DNA of 7,769 bases from Methanobacterium sp. (GTDB lineage Archaea; Methanobacteriota; Methanobacteria; Methanobacteriales; Methanobacteriaceae). How positions within the stretch are numbered: position 1 is the first letter of the stretch; the number at the start of each line of letters is the position of its first letter. Below are positions 1-6,880 of this stretch, piece by piece. Where the stretch lies: positions 5,503-13,271 of the forward strand of contig WASR01000138.1 in NCBI GenBank assembly GCA_009712615.1, in the 5' to 3' direction. Made by a program: the position numbers and the translations under genes. The notes under the pieces are model-generated. The model saw only the letters and a program-made list of their open reading frames with translations. It was not told the origin of the DNA and did no database searches.

Positions 1-25
1 CAATAGATTTGCATTGAAGGATTAA

Positions 26-38
26 GAATTGTAAATTC
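26..38. promoter_or_regulatory. Short inverted repeat in the nrpR leader
   Basis: The arms GAATT and AATTC are separated by GTA, forming a perfect 5+3+5 palindrome 40 bases before the nrpR ATG. It could be an operator or part of the promoter, but A/T-rich palindromes of this length arise easily by chance and it does not match the published NrpR operator. No convincing TATA box could be fixed in the 78-base leader, and the promoter may lie left of the window. Confidence 0.2.
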
Positions 39-78
39 AAAGTAATAACTCAAAAAAAGTGTTTTTATTGGTGAACAA

Positions 79-1773
79 ATGCCGCAAGAGACTGATCGTA
101 AAATGATGGAAATTCTGCGTATACTGGCAGACCGAGAAGAAGTGTTGGGAGCCAAAACCATAGCAGAAGAACTCAAAAAGAAAGGTTACGACCTTGGAGA
201 ACGGGCAGTGCGATATCACATGCGAATCTTGGATGAAAAAGGATTCACTGAACGTATAGGATACGCAGGAAGACAAATAACCAATAAAGGACATAAAGAA
301 CTAGAAAAGGGATTGATCTACGACCAGGTAGATTTCATCTTCTCCAAATTTGAGGACATGATCCATCAAACAACACTGAACCCTTCAGATGGAACAGGAA
401 AAGTCATAGTGAACACATCCTCATTCAAATATGAAAAGGATATTATAGACCTGCTTAAATCTGTATTTGAAAAGGGAGTGGCAGTGAGTAATTATGTGAA
501 GTTCCATAATACACCTGTTGAAGGTGAAGAAGTGAAGTTCGACACTGTTTGTGGTACCACCATCGATGGGATGCTCCTTGGAAAGGGAATACCAGTCATA
601 CCCAAGTATGGAGGTATTGTAAAGGTAAAAGATTATGTTCCAAGAAGATTCACCGAGTTAATATCCTACAAAAAGACTTCAATGACTCCACTTGAAGCTT
701 TTACAGATAAAAATATGACATCTGTTTTGAAAGTGATAGAAAATGGAAACGGTACCATACCTGCAAATTTCAGGCTCATACCAAAAAGTGCTAGGACCAG
801 TGCAAAGTCCTTGTTTAAAGATCTTGAAAAAATCGGGATTCATGGACTTTTAAAGATGGGTAAAGAAGGAGAATCTGTTCTCGGCATACCAGTCGACGAT
901 AACATGGTAGGAATAGCGGTTACCGGCGGAATTTCACCATTATGCGCTGCTAAAGAAGCAGGGTTTAGTGTAAATATTAAACTTGCTGAGAACAACGTAG
1001 AATTTAAGGGAATGGAGAATTTTGTGGATTCTAGTTCAATTTTAAAAATTACAGGTCCAGAAAAGGCAGATAAAGTCAAATTTCTACTGTCTAAAACTTG
1101 GAATCTAATTTATCAGGTAGATTTCGATGTTGAAACCCATGCTGGAAATGTCATAACCAATGTATCTTACATCAAAAAACAGGATCTTGATGATGCCATG
1201 GACATCTTCGAGGAAGTAATGAAACTCGGACCCAAGTTCTGCACAAGTAAATATTTCGCAACAGTTCCGGGAAATGAAAAGGGCAAAGTAGGAATAGCCA
1301 CAGTATGCAGCCTAACTATTGACGGGATACTCACAAAACATGGTGTATCAACTACACCACAGTATGGAGGAATTCTAGAAACCAATGCTAAACAGCCACG
1401 TTTCATTGAATTAACTGCATACAATGGATCATCGTTAGATCCCCATGAAATATACATTGCAAAGAACATGACCTCAGTCAATGAAGCAATTAAAGGAGGA
1501 GGTAGAGTTCTAGCTAGTTTAAGAGAAATTCCTTATGTTTCACGTCAGGATGCTGTGGAAGTGCTCGAAGAAGTGCAGGATGCCGGATTTTCAATACTTA
1601 AAATAGGTAAACCAAGTGAGCTTGTTTACAATGCCAAAGTTGAACGTTACCATGTTGGAATAGTAGCCCCAGGGGGATTAAATCCAATCGCAGCATTAAA
1701 GGAACATGGCATGGATGTGGAGCCTAAGGCGGTTGAAACCATGATGAAGGTTTCTGATATGGAAGAGTTTTAA
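79..1773 (+). CDS. nrpR: Nitrogen regulatory repressor NrpR (HTH plus two NrpR/DUF128 domains)
   Basis: Transcriptional repressor of nitrogen-assimilation genes (nif, glnA, amt) in methanogens; in the family, 2-oxoglutarate releases it from DNA. The 564-residue protein has an N-terminal winged helix-turn-helix (about residues 8-75, with AKTIAEELKKKG and RAVRYHMRILDEKGF) followed by two tandem NrpR regulatory domains (about 80-310 and 330-555). The duplication is visible directly: TVCGTTIDGM near residue 156 recurs as TVCSLTIDGI near residue 408, each followed by PxYGGI and later by KNMTSV. This one-chain, two-domain form is the one known from Methanothermobacter and Methanococcus, whereas Methanosarcina splits it. 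The ATG is preceded by GGTGA at 70-74 with 4 bases of spacing. No GGAA-N6-TTCC operator is seen in the 78 upstream bases, so autoregulation is not supported here. It converges on the minus-strand operon and shares no promoter with it. Identification is firm. Confidence 0.95.
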   Translation: MPQETDRKMMEILRILADREEVLGAKTIAEELKKKGYDLGERAVRYHMRILDEKGFTERIGYAGRQITNKGHKELEKGLIYDQVDFIFSKFEDMIHQTTLNPSDGTGKVIVNTSSFKYEKDIIDLLKSVFEKGVAVSNYVKFHNTPVEGEEVKFDTVCGTTIDGMLLGKGIPVIPKYGGIVKVKDYVPRRFTELISYKKTSMTPLEAFTDKNMTSVLKVIENGNGTIPANFRLIPKSARTSAKSLFKDLEKIGIHGLLKMGKEGESVLGIPVDDNMVGIAVTGGISPLCAAKEAGFSVNIKLAENNVEFKGMENFVDSSSILKITGPEKADKVKFLLSKTWNLIYQVDFDVETHAGNVITNVSYIKKQDLDDAMDIFEEVMKLGPKFCTSKYFATVPGNEKGKVGIATVCSLTIDGILTKHGVSTTPQYGGILETNAKQPRFIELTAYNGSSLDPHEIYIAKNMTSVNEAIKGGGRVLASLREIPYVSRQDAVEVLEEVQDAGFSILKIGKPSELVYNAKVERYHVGIVAPGGLNPIAALKEHGMDVEPKAVETMMKVSDMEEF

Positions 1774-1786
1774 AATATGTACCATT

Positions 1787-1830
1787 AAAAAAAAAAACTG
1801 TTTCATTACTCTTTTTAAATGTAAAAAAAA
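1787..1830 (-). terminator. Oligo-T terminator tracts of the minus-strand operon
   Basis: Read on the minus strand, two uninterrupted T tracts follow the last gene: T8 at 1830-1823, about 20 bases past the TAG stop at 1851, and T11 at 1797-1787. Runs of this kind are the usual intrinsic terminators of Euryarchaeota. Their placement between convergent genes fits a double stop for the operon. The 11-base homopolymer is also a likely site of slippage or sequencing length error, with no effect on coding. Confidence 0.6.
1801..1816 (+). terminator. Possible oligo-T terminator of nrpR
   Basis: A T-rich stretch ending in five T, starting 27 bases after the nrpR stop codon. Archaeal RNA polymerase terminates on oligo-U tracts without needing a hairpin, and none is visible here. 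This tract is short and interrupted, so the call is tentative. Confidence 0.35.
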
Positions 1831-1850
1831 TAGGTAATTAATTTCTTAAC

Positions 1851-2345
1851 CTAATCATCGATGAATCGTCTGTCAGATCTTTTATCAGATGCTTCTTGAT
1901 GCTTGTCTTCAAACCATCCTATTGACACTTCATCATCTTCATGTTTATCAAAGTGTGGAATGTAGGGTTTGATATCCAGTAATGGTGTTCCATCTACCAC
2001 ATCAACATCTTGTACATGTAAAGTTGATCCTTGAATCTTTTCAAGCCTGACAACAGATATGCCAATTTGATTGGGTCTTTTAGGTGATCTTGTTGCGAAA
2101 ATTCCCCTCTTCTCATTGTCCAAAAATGGTTTCACTTCCAAAAGGTGTCCGCTACAAAGGTGTAGATGATAGATCAGGATTATATGGGAAAACCCATCAA
2201 GATCCTTTAAACCACCTTCATATTCTTTTTCAAGTTCAATTTGGCCCTTAACTCCCCGGGCTCCAATTGGTTGTATGGGCATTCCTTCAAGATCTTTGAA
2301 AGGTGTATGGATTGTACCTATAGATTTAAATTCAATAGTTTTCAT
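1851..2345 (-). CDS. TrmO/TsaA-like SAM-dependent methyltransferase (tRNA m6t6A37 type)
   Basis: The protein is 164 residues and belongs to the TsaA/YaeB/TrmO fold family. Characterised members methylate N6 of threonylcarbamoyladenosine-37 in tRNA using SAM. Family hallmarks are present: the N-terminal SIGTIHTPF (8-16), HLHLCSGHLLEVKPFLD (60-76), the signature FATRSPKRPNQIGIS (83-97) and VDGTPLLDIKPYIP (117-130). E. coli TrmO is about 235 residues and carries an extra C-terminal tRNA-binding domain. This protein has only the catalytic domain plus a charged tail, as is usual in archaea. ATG 2345 is preceded by AGGAGTGA (2357-2350). It follows the fmdE-like gene by 44 bases on the same strand, so it is probably the last gene of the operon. 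Because the tRNA-binding domain is missing and the neighbours are transport genes, the substrate may not be tRNA; that is inference. Confidence 0.85.
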   Translation of the reverse strand: MKTIEFKSIGTIHTPFKDLEGMPIQPIGARGVKGQIELEKEYEGGLKDLDGFSHIILIYHLHLCSGHLLEVKPFLDNEKRGIFATRSPKRPNQIGISVVRLEKIQGSTLHVQDVDVVDGTPLLDIKPYIPHFDKHEDDEVSIGWFEDKHQEASDKRSDRRFIDD

Positions 2346-2389
2346 TTGTTCACTCCTAGGATATCTGTCTTAAATATTTAATAGGTGAT

Positions 2390-2959
2390 CTAGTCTTCAA
2401 GTACTGTGTAGTAAGATCCTGTTACACATGAACTGCAGTATGTATGGCCCCCTCTAATATGGTGTTTACCATCCATGACAGTTTCTCCACATTCATTGCA
2501 TTTGACTATCTCCAAGGGTTTGCCTGGCAGATCATTTTTATTGATCTTCACATTAACCCTCTGTAAATCAAACAACTCTTCTCCAGGTGTTTGATCAACC
2601 CTTTCAATTAATTCTTCGATTGTTTCATCTTCTGCCCTTTCATCCTTGTTGTTTGCTTCCCTGTCAACGAGTCTTAAAGCTTCATTAGTTTCAATATTTA
2701 CAAACGTAGCTGCAAATTTACCATAACCCATTGGTTTGAGGGATTTTTTGCCAAGTGATGTTTGTGTAACGGACATTATAGCATCTGAAATACATCGATC
2801 AATTTCTGTGTAAACTATCAACCTTTTATCCTTCTCACCAGGTTTCATATTCATCTTTTCCATTCCATGAATTGCTAGTTTGGTTCCCATTACAATCCCC
2901 CCACATATATCTCCATGGAATTTACCTGCCTTTTCCAGTAATTCTCTGTATTGACTCAT
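2390..2959 (-). CDS. FmdE-family protein with C-terminal zinc ribbon
   Basis: The 189-residue protein is related to FmdE, named from the molybdenum formylmethanofuran dehydrogenase operon but not shown to be a catalytic subunit of that enzyme. The N-terminal FmdE domain (about 1-130) has the metal-site motif FHGDICGGIVMG, with His15, Asp17 and Cys19, then ChemD-like CISDAIMSVTQTSLGKKSL and GYGKFAATFVN. Many relatives have GHxCPG where this protein has GDICGG. The C-terminal zinc ribbon has Cys154/Cys157 and Cys175/Cys178 in two CxxC pairs. The ATG is preceded by GAGGTG (2970-2965) with 5 bases of spacing. It lies 50 bases after the ATPase gene and no fmd/fwd catalytic subunit is in the window. 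Its place beside an importer suggests a role in handling an imported metal (molybdenum, tungsten, zinc or similar), but this is inference and the biochemical function of the family is unsettled. Confidence 0.85.
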   Translation of the reverse strand: MSQYRELLEKAGKFHGDICGGIVMGTKLAIHGMEKMNMKPGEKDKRLIVYTEIDRCISDAIMSVTQTSLGKKSLKPMGYGKFAATFVNIETNEALRLVDREANNKDERAEDETIEELIERVDQTPGEELFDLQRVNVKINKNDLPGKPLEIVKCNECGETVMDGKHHIRGGHTYCSSCVTGSYYTVLED

Positions 2960-3009
2960 TTAAACACCTCTCAATGTTATAAATCTTTATTAAAGCTAAT
3001 TTAGTTCTA

Positions 3010-3792
3010 TTATTCTATTGTATCCATTGGGACACAGATTTTTCTATCCAAACCTATTTCAATTATTTTTACTTCAATTCCGTAAACCATTTCCATGTTT
3101 TCTGTGGTTATGATGTTTTCTGGAGTGTCAATCCCAATAAATCCTTTATTCTTCATGAGTGCCACTTTATTGGCAGATATAAACGCATGATCAGGATAAT
3201 GAGATGTCATGATTATTGATATTCCCTCTTGTGATAATTTTGAAATTATGTTCAGTGTTTTTAACTGGTTTCCAAAATCAAGGTGGGATGTTGGTTCATC
3301 TAAAAGCAATATTTCTGGTTGTTGTGCTATGACCCTTGCAAAAAATACGAGTTGCTGTTCGCCTCCACTCAAGGAGGTGTATGGTTTGTTCTTTAAGTGG
3401 CAAATTCCGAACTTTTTAAGGGCTTCCTCAGTTATTTGTCTATCTTCTTTGCCTGGAGAATCTAAGTAATCTATATGAGGAGTTCTTCCCATCAATACAA
3501 CATCAAAAACTGTGAAGGCAAATGTTGAGACATGGCCTTGGGGAATGTATCCAATGTTCTTTGCTATTGTACGCTGATCCATGCTTTTAATGTTTTCCCC
3601 TTTAATGGAAACATCACCTTCCTTAAGTTCATGTAGTTTGTTCATGCATTTCATCAAGGTAGTCTTACCACACCCATTGGATCCCAGTATGCAGATCACA
3701 TCCCCCTTATCAACAGTTAAATTTACACCTTCAAAGATGTTTTCAGAATTTTCATAGGCAAATGTTGCATTTTTAACTTCTAAAATAGTCAC
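3010..3792 (-). CDS. ABC importer ATPase, FecE/FepC/BtuD type
   Basis: This is the nucleotide-binding subunit that powers uptake through the FecCD-type permease encoded just upstream; it acts on the cytoplasmic face of the membrane. With the GTG start the protein is 260 residues, normal for the family. It shows Walker A GSNGCGKTT (37-45), the Q-loop YIPQ (Gln85), the ABC signature LSGGEQQ (141-147), Walker B ILLLDEP (161-167), the D-loop SHLD and the switch His198 in MTSHYPDHAF. All catalytic residues are intact. An ATG six codons upstream (3810) is open, but it has no ribosome-binding site of its own. Its first codons instead form a near-perfect GGAGGGGGTGA site placed 5 bases before GTG 3792, so GTG is preferred. 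The gene begins 24 bases after the permease stop. The substrate cannot be told from the ATPase. Confidence 0.95.
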   Translation of the reverse strand: MTILEVKNATFAYENSENIFEGVNLTVDKGDVICILGSNGCGKTTLMKCMNKLHELKEGDVSIKGENIKSMDQRTIAKNIGYIPQGHVSTFAFTVFDVVLMGRTPHIDYLDSPGKEDRQITEEALKKFGICHLKNKPYTSLSGGEQQLVFFARVIAQQPEILLLDEPTSHLDFGNQLKTLNIISKLSQEGISIIMTSHYPDHAFISANKVALMKNKGFIGIDTPENIITTENMEMVYGIEVKIIEIGLDRKICVPMDTIE

Positions 3793-3797
3793 TTCTT

Positions 3798-3808
3798 TCA
3801 CCCCCTCC
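3798..3808 (-). promoter_or_regulatory. Ribosome-binding site that fixes the ATPase start at GTG 3792
   Basis: On the minus strand the bases read GGAGGGGGTGA, an extended match to the archaeal anti-Shine-Dalgarno sequence, and end 5 bases before GTG 3792. The in-frame ATG at 3810 overlaps the site and is preceded only by A/T-rich sequence, so it is unlikely to be the initiator. Confidence 0.75.
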
Positions 3809-3816
3809 ATAATAAT

Positions 3817-4866
3817 TTAAGTCCACTGATTGTATCCCTTCCTTAAAAGGTATAAAAAGAAAGGCGCCCCAATGATTGCTGTTAAAATACCAATTGGAAC
3901 TTCAATAGGCAACACAGTTCTTGAGATGTTGTCTATTAGCAGGAGGAAAGTAGCCCCAAGACAAATTGTAGCCGGTAAAAGCCTCTTATGATCTGGACCC
4001 ACCAACATCCTGCTTATGTGAGGTATAATTAGGCCAACCCAACCAATAATACCACTTATAGATACGGCTGCAGCAGTTATAAGGGTACAACATACAATGA
4101 TGATGAGCCTCAACTTGTTGGTTTCTACCCCAAGTGATTTAGATTCCTCATCACCCATGGCAAGAACATTCAACCTCCACCTTAAAATAAGCAGAATGCT
4201 TATTCCAATGATGATCGGCACTGAAACCATTAATACCTGAGCATTTGTCACCGATGCAAGACTTCCCATCAACCAATAAACGATCTGAGGAAGTTTAGAG
4301 TAGGGATCAGCTGTATATTTGCACAATGATATTAAAGCAGTGAAAAAGGATGCTACAGCCATACCACTTAACACCATAACCAGGATCTCCGAGTTCCTTA
4401 TGGACCTTGCAATGAAGTAGGTGATAGCTACAGCTATAAGACCCCACGAAAATGCTGAAATCTGGGTTATTATTGGAATACCTACAATTAGAATAGCTAT
4501 TGCCGCCCCAAACCCTGACCCAGATGACACCCCTAAAATATCCGGTGAAACAAGAGGATTTTTAAAGGTACCTTGAAATGCTGCTCCAGCCACAGCCAGC
4601 GAAGCACCCACAAGAACCGCAGCCATGATCCTTGGCAGGCGTATATCCCAAACAATGGTAGATGCTGTAGCAGATACATGAATAGTAGGAATGAACTTGG
4701 CCAGGATTGTTGTGATGACCTCAATAGGACTTAATGGGTATCTTCCTATCATGAACGATACAAAAAACAAGAGAATGGGAAGGGCAATTAAAGTTAGGTT
4801 CAATGCCCATTTTTTCCCTTCACTGTCTGAAAAGAATCTTTGTATACTGTTACTCTCTGTTGACAT
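3817..4866 (-). CDS. FecCD/BtuC-type ABC transporter permease
   Basis: This polytopic membrane subunit of a type II ABC importer is the translocation channel for metal chelates, corrinoids or metal oxyanions. The 349 residues fit the family norm of about 330-350 with roughly ten membrane spans. Conserved segments seen are GASLAVAGAAFQGTFKNPL then SPDILGVSSGSGFGA in the N-terminal half. In the C-terminal half, GIIGWVGLIIPHISRMLVG is the coupling region that meets the ATPase, followed by RTVLPIEVPIGILTAIIGAP and FFLYLLRKG. The N-terminal tail of about 20 residues is polar and lies before the first span. ATG 4866 has a weak AGGTATGA-like site upstream. It follows the binding-protein gene by 41 bases and precedes the ATPase by 24. 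The family is certain; the substrate is not determined by these motifs. Confidence 0.95.
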   Translation of the reverse strand: MSTESNSIQRFFSDSEGKKWALNLTLIALPILLFFVSFMIGRYPLSPIEVITTILAKFIPTIHVSATASTIVWDIRLPRIMAAVLVGASLAVAGAAFQGTFKNPLVSPDILGVSSGSGFGAAIAILIVGIPIITQISAFSWGLIAVAITYFIARSIRNSEILVMVLSGMAVASFFTALISLCKYTADPYSKLPQIVYWLMGSLASVTNAQVLMVSVPIIIGISILLILRWRLNVLAMGDEESKSLGVETNKLRLIIIVCCTLITAAAVSISGIIGWVGLIIPHISRMLVGPDHKRLLPATICLGATFLLLIDNISRTVLPIEVPIGILTAIIGAPFFLYLLRKGYNQWT

Positions 4867-4882
4867 ATTTTCATACCTAAAT

Positions 4883-4899
4883 TTAATTCGACGTATTAA
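4883..4899. repeat. Inverted repeat between binding-protein and permease genes
   Basis: Perfect 5-base arms TTAAT and ATTAA flank a 7-base centre that contains CGACG-like bases, in the 41-base gap before the permease start. It might be a weak hairpin that tunes the ratio of binding protein to permease, or an operator half-site pair. The arms are A/T only, so chance is a real alternative. Confidence 0.25.
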
Positions 4900-4907
4900 T
4901 AGTGTTG

Positions 4908-6014
4908 TTATGTTGTGTTCAAACCAGAACCTGTCAAGATATTATTAACATCATCATCTGTTAGTTGGTAGTTGTAAAATTCTGAATAAAACTCTTTAAC
5001 TTCTGAAGTTAAATTCAAATCCTGGAATTTATCAGGGTATAAAATTTTTGCAACCCATGGAATACCTATTATCATGTTAGCTCCAGTGGGTCTGTCAAAC
5101 CATTTGAATGGAGACTGCGGAGAAAGGTAGACCCTTTTATTTTGCACAGCACTGACACCACTCCACTGGGAATTGTTGTACACATTTTGATAGAATGTTG
5201 GGTCTGTGGTTATGATCACCTCAGGATTCCACTTGAGAACCTGTTCCATGGTCACGTCTGTTTCTCCATTACCCCCGCTTTGCTGTACATCTGCAACATT
5301 TTTACCACCACAAAAATCTATTAATTGAGCATGAACAGATTCTGGGGGTTCAGTTTTAAGACCATCAACATCTTCTGCATAGTAAACCCTCACTTTATCA
5401 GAATCAGATATGTTTGAAACTACATCCCTAACTTCTTTTTGGACTTTATCATTGTATGCTACTAGTTTAGCTGCTTTGTCTTCAGATCCCATGATTTTTC
5501 CCATGAATGTTATTGAAGGATCGAAGGATGTGAAGTTGCTTGTATCTAAAACCCCAACCACAGGAATTGATCCCATTTTCTGCTGTCTTTCAGATATTGT
5601 GGATAATGTGGATGAATGCTCAGATGCACTATCAGGTGTTACACCTTCAAAAACCAGATCGGGTTCCATGGCAACGAATTGTTCATAGCTACCTGTCTGT
5701 GCACCATACCATCCTCCAACAGATGGTAGGCCTTTATACTTGTCAGGCATATATTTTTGTTCTTCTGATGTTGTTTGATAGTTGAAGCCCAATAATTTGT
5801 CTGGACTAATCATATAAACCATAACAGTGGCTGTTGGATCAGTTGTGAGTACTTTGTTAACATTGGTGGGGATCGTAACCGACCTGTTAGCCATATCAGT
5901 GATTGTAACATTACCATTACCAACCAATGATCCATTTGAAGTAATGTAATAACCTGAAATCGATACAACAATAAGAATTACAGCTGCAATTAAGATTAAA
6001 TTATTTTTATTCAT
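4908..6014 (-). CDS. Membrane-anchored ABC substrate-binding protein, FecB/BtuF/TroA-like fold
   Basis: This extracytoplasmic receptor delivers ligand to the FecCD-type permease encoded next. From ATG 6014 the protein is 368 residues. A hydrophobic segment at about residues 6-22 follows MNKNN and has no lipobox cysteine, so it probably serves as an uncleaved anchor or a class I signal. The mature part opens with the classic VTITDMANRSVTIPTNVNKV strand and has MEPDLVFEG and LKWNPEVIITT, typical of the two lobes of COG0614 proteins. A late segment, PFKWFDRPTGANMIIGIPWV, is followed by LYPDKFQDL and FYSEFYNYQLTDDDV, a C-terminal pattern common in iron-chelate and MolA-like members. GTG 6023 also opens the frame, but GTGAT at 6023-6019 reads better as the ribosome-binding site for ATG 6014. 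It lies 16 bases after the methyltransferase. Candidate ligands are a ferric, nickel or cobalt chelate, a corrinoid, or molybdate/tungstate. Confidence 0.92.
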   Translation of the reverse strand: MNKNNLILIAAVILIVVSISGYYITSNGSLVGNGNVTITDMANRSVTIPTNVNKVLTTDPTATVMVYMISPDKLLGFNYQTTSEEQKYMPDKYKGLPSVGGWYGAQTGSYEQFVAMEPDLVFEGVTPDSASEHSSTLSTISERQQKMGSIPVVGVLDTSNFTSFDPSITFMGKIMGSEDKAAKLVAYNDKVQKEVRDVVSNISDSDKVRVYYAEDVDGLKTEPPESVHAQLIDFCGGKNVADVQQSGGNGETDVTMEQVLKWNPEVIITTDPTFYQNVYNNSQWSGVSAVQNKRVYLSPQSPFKWFDRPTGANMIIGIPWVAKILYPDKFQDLNLTSEVKEFYSEFYNYQLTDDDVNNILTGSGLNTT

Positions 6015-6018
6015 TTTT

Positions 6019-6023
6019 ATCAC
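6019..6023 (-). promoter_or_regulatory. Ribosome-binding site that favours ATG 6014 for the binding protein
   Basis: GTGAT, matching the 3' part of the archaeal AGGTGAT consensus, ends 4 bases before ATG 6014. The alternative GTG 6023 would use the first bases of this same site as its start codon and has only TTAATAACTTA upstream. Confidence 0.55.
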
Positions 6024-6030
6024 TAAGTTA

Positions 6031-6861
6031 TTAACGATTTTTCCACCAAATAAGAATCCAATCCGAACTTTCCTCCGGATTTTCGAGATATCCCTCTTTA
6101 TTGGTAACTAATATCTTTTCAAAATGTTTTCTAAGCAGTGTTTCCTCATCATGGTTTAAACCACCCATCTTCCAACAATATCTGTCGATAACTTCATCCA
6201 TATCTTCATATATATTCAGAGTTTCACAACTGAGTTTCTCCACATTGGCAGTTATGCCTATTTTATGGAGGATGTTACACACGTACATGTAACTCGGATA
6301 TTTTGGGTATTCTCTTTTAATGATATTAGACGTATTATTTTGATAATTTAAGTTTTCAGAGTGTCTTAAAGTAAGATAAACATTATTTCCTATGTTATTA
6401 ATTTTTCTGAGTATGGTTTCAATTTCCATAACGCCGTTTAAACAACGAGATGCAACAACAACATCTTTCTTCCCTATGGATTCCAAAGAAATGTCCAACA
6501 TGTCACCCTGCAAATAAGTTAAATTGTTTATTCCTTCCTTATTCGCCTTTTGATACAGAAGATCAAGCATTTCTGTAGACAGATCAATACAAGTCACATC
6601 GGAAACCTTTTTTGCAATATCCAATGTTATTGTTCCTTCCCCACAACCAATATCCAGAACAGAATAGTTTGGTTTGGTTTCTATTCTTTCAAGCAATTTT
6701 TTTGGATAATCATCCTTTTTCATCCATGTTTTGAATTTTTTTGCTATATTGTCCCAGTCTTTGCTTTTATTAGATGGAGGTAGTTCTTTTAGTTCTTTTT
6801 GCCAATAATAGGACCAATTTATTTCGTTGAGTGGGTCTGTAATCCCTTTATATTCACCCAT
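6031..6861 (-). CDS. Class I SAM-dependent methyltransferase in the transporter operon
   Basis: The 276-residue protein has a Rossmann-type methyltransferase core. Motif I is VLDIGCGEGTI (about 68-78) for SAM binding, acidic Asp93 in VTCIDLSTEML ends strand 2, and YLQGDMLDI (115-123, Asp119) is the adenine-side motif. Before the core is a 60-residue cap with WSYYWQKEL, LPPS and KDWDNIAKKFKTWM, rich in Trp and Tyr, which may form the acceptor pocket. I associate this cap with a methanogen group found beside FecCD-type importers, but that is recall rather than a search result. The C-terminal half is rich in Asn, Ile and Lys; bases 6301-6360 have only 13 G or C of 60. ATG 6861 follows GGGGTGA (6873-6867). 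It sits 19 bases after the DUF2149 gene and 16 before the binding protein, so it is co-transcribed with the importer. Its substrate is unknown; a chelator, corrinoid or tetrapyrrole-like ligand is possible. Confidence 0.85.
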   Translation of the reverse strand: MGEYKGITDPLNEINWSYYWQKELKELPPSNKSKDWDNIAKKFKTWMKKDDYPKKLLERIETKPNYSVLDIGCGEGTITLDIAKKVSDVTCIDLSTEMLDLLYQKANKEGINNLTYLQGDMLDISLESIGKKDVVVASRCLNGVMEIETILRKINNIGNNVYLTLRHSENLNYQNNTSNIIKREYPKYPSYMYVCNILHKIGITANVEKLSCETLNIYEDMDEVIDRYCWKMGGLNHDEETLLRKHFEKILVTNKEGYLENPEESSDWILIWWKNR

Positions 6862-6880
6862 TTAGTTCACCCCATTCATG

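Noticed and set aside
37..294. Minus-strand open frame of 85 codons over the nrpR start
   Set aside because: It is rich in Phe, Ser and His, as expected from the antisense of Lys/Glu-rich coding sequence, and overlaps the conserved DNA-binding domain of NrpR.
1167..1481. Open frame of 104 codons antisense to nrpR
   Set aside because: It lies wholly inside the well-supported NrpR coding region, has no ribosome-binding site and no recognisable protein features. The other opposite-strand frames inside the minus-strand genes are shadows for the same reason.
1787..1830. The oligo-A tracts as a CRISPR, repeat array or mobile-element end
   Set aside because: There are no repeated units, terminal inverted repeats or transposase remnants. 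Placement after convergent stops fits terminators.
2371..2381. A/T palindrome TAAATATTTAA upstream of the trmO-like gene as a promoter
   Set aside because: The spacing would put the transcript start at about 2350, within or after the AGGAGTGA site, so it cannot supply a normal leader. It is probably base composition.
2977..2984. TATA-like ATTTATAA with an AAAG element before it, upstream of the fmdE-like gene on the minus strand
   Set aside because: Its centre is only about 21 bases before the ATG, so the transcript would start inside the coding sequence and miss the good GAGGTG ribosome-binding site. Read-through from the ATPase gene is more likely.
2985..2995. Perfect 11-base palindrome CTTTATTAAAG between the ATPase and fmdE-like genes
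   Set aside because: Short, A/T-rich and without a second copy elsewhere in the window that I could find; not enough to call an operator.
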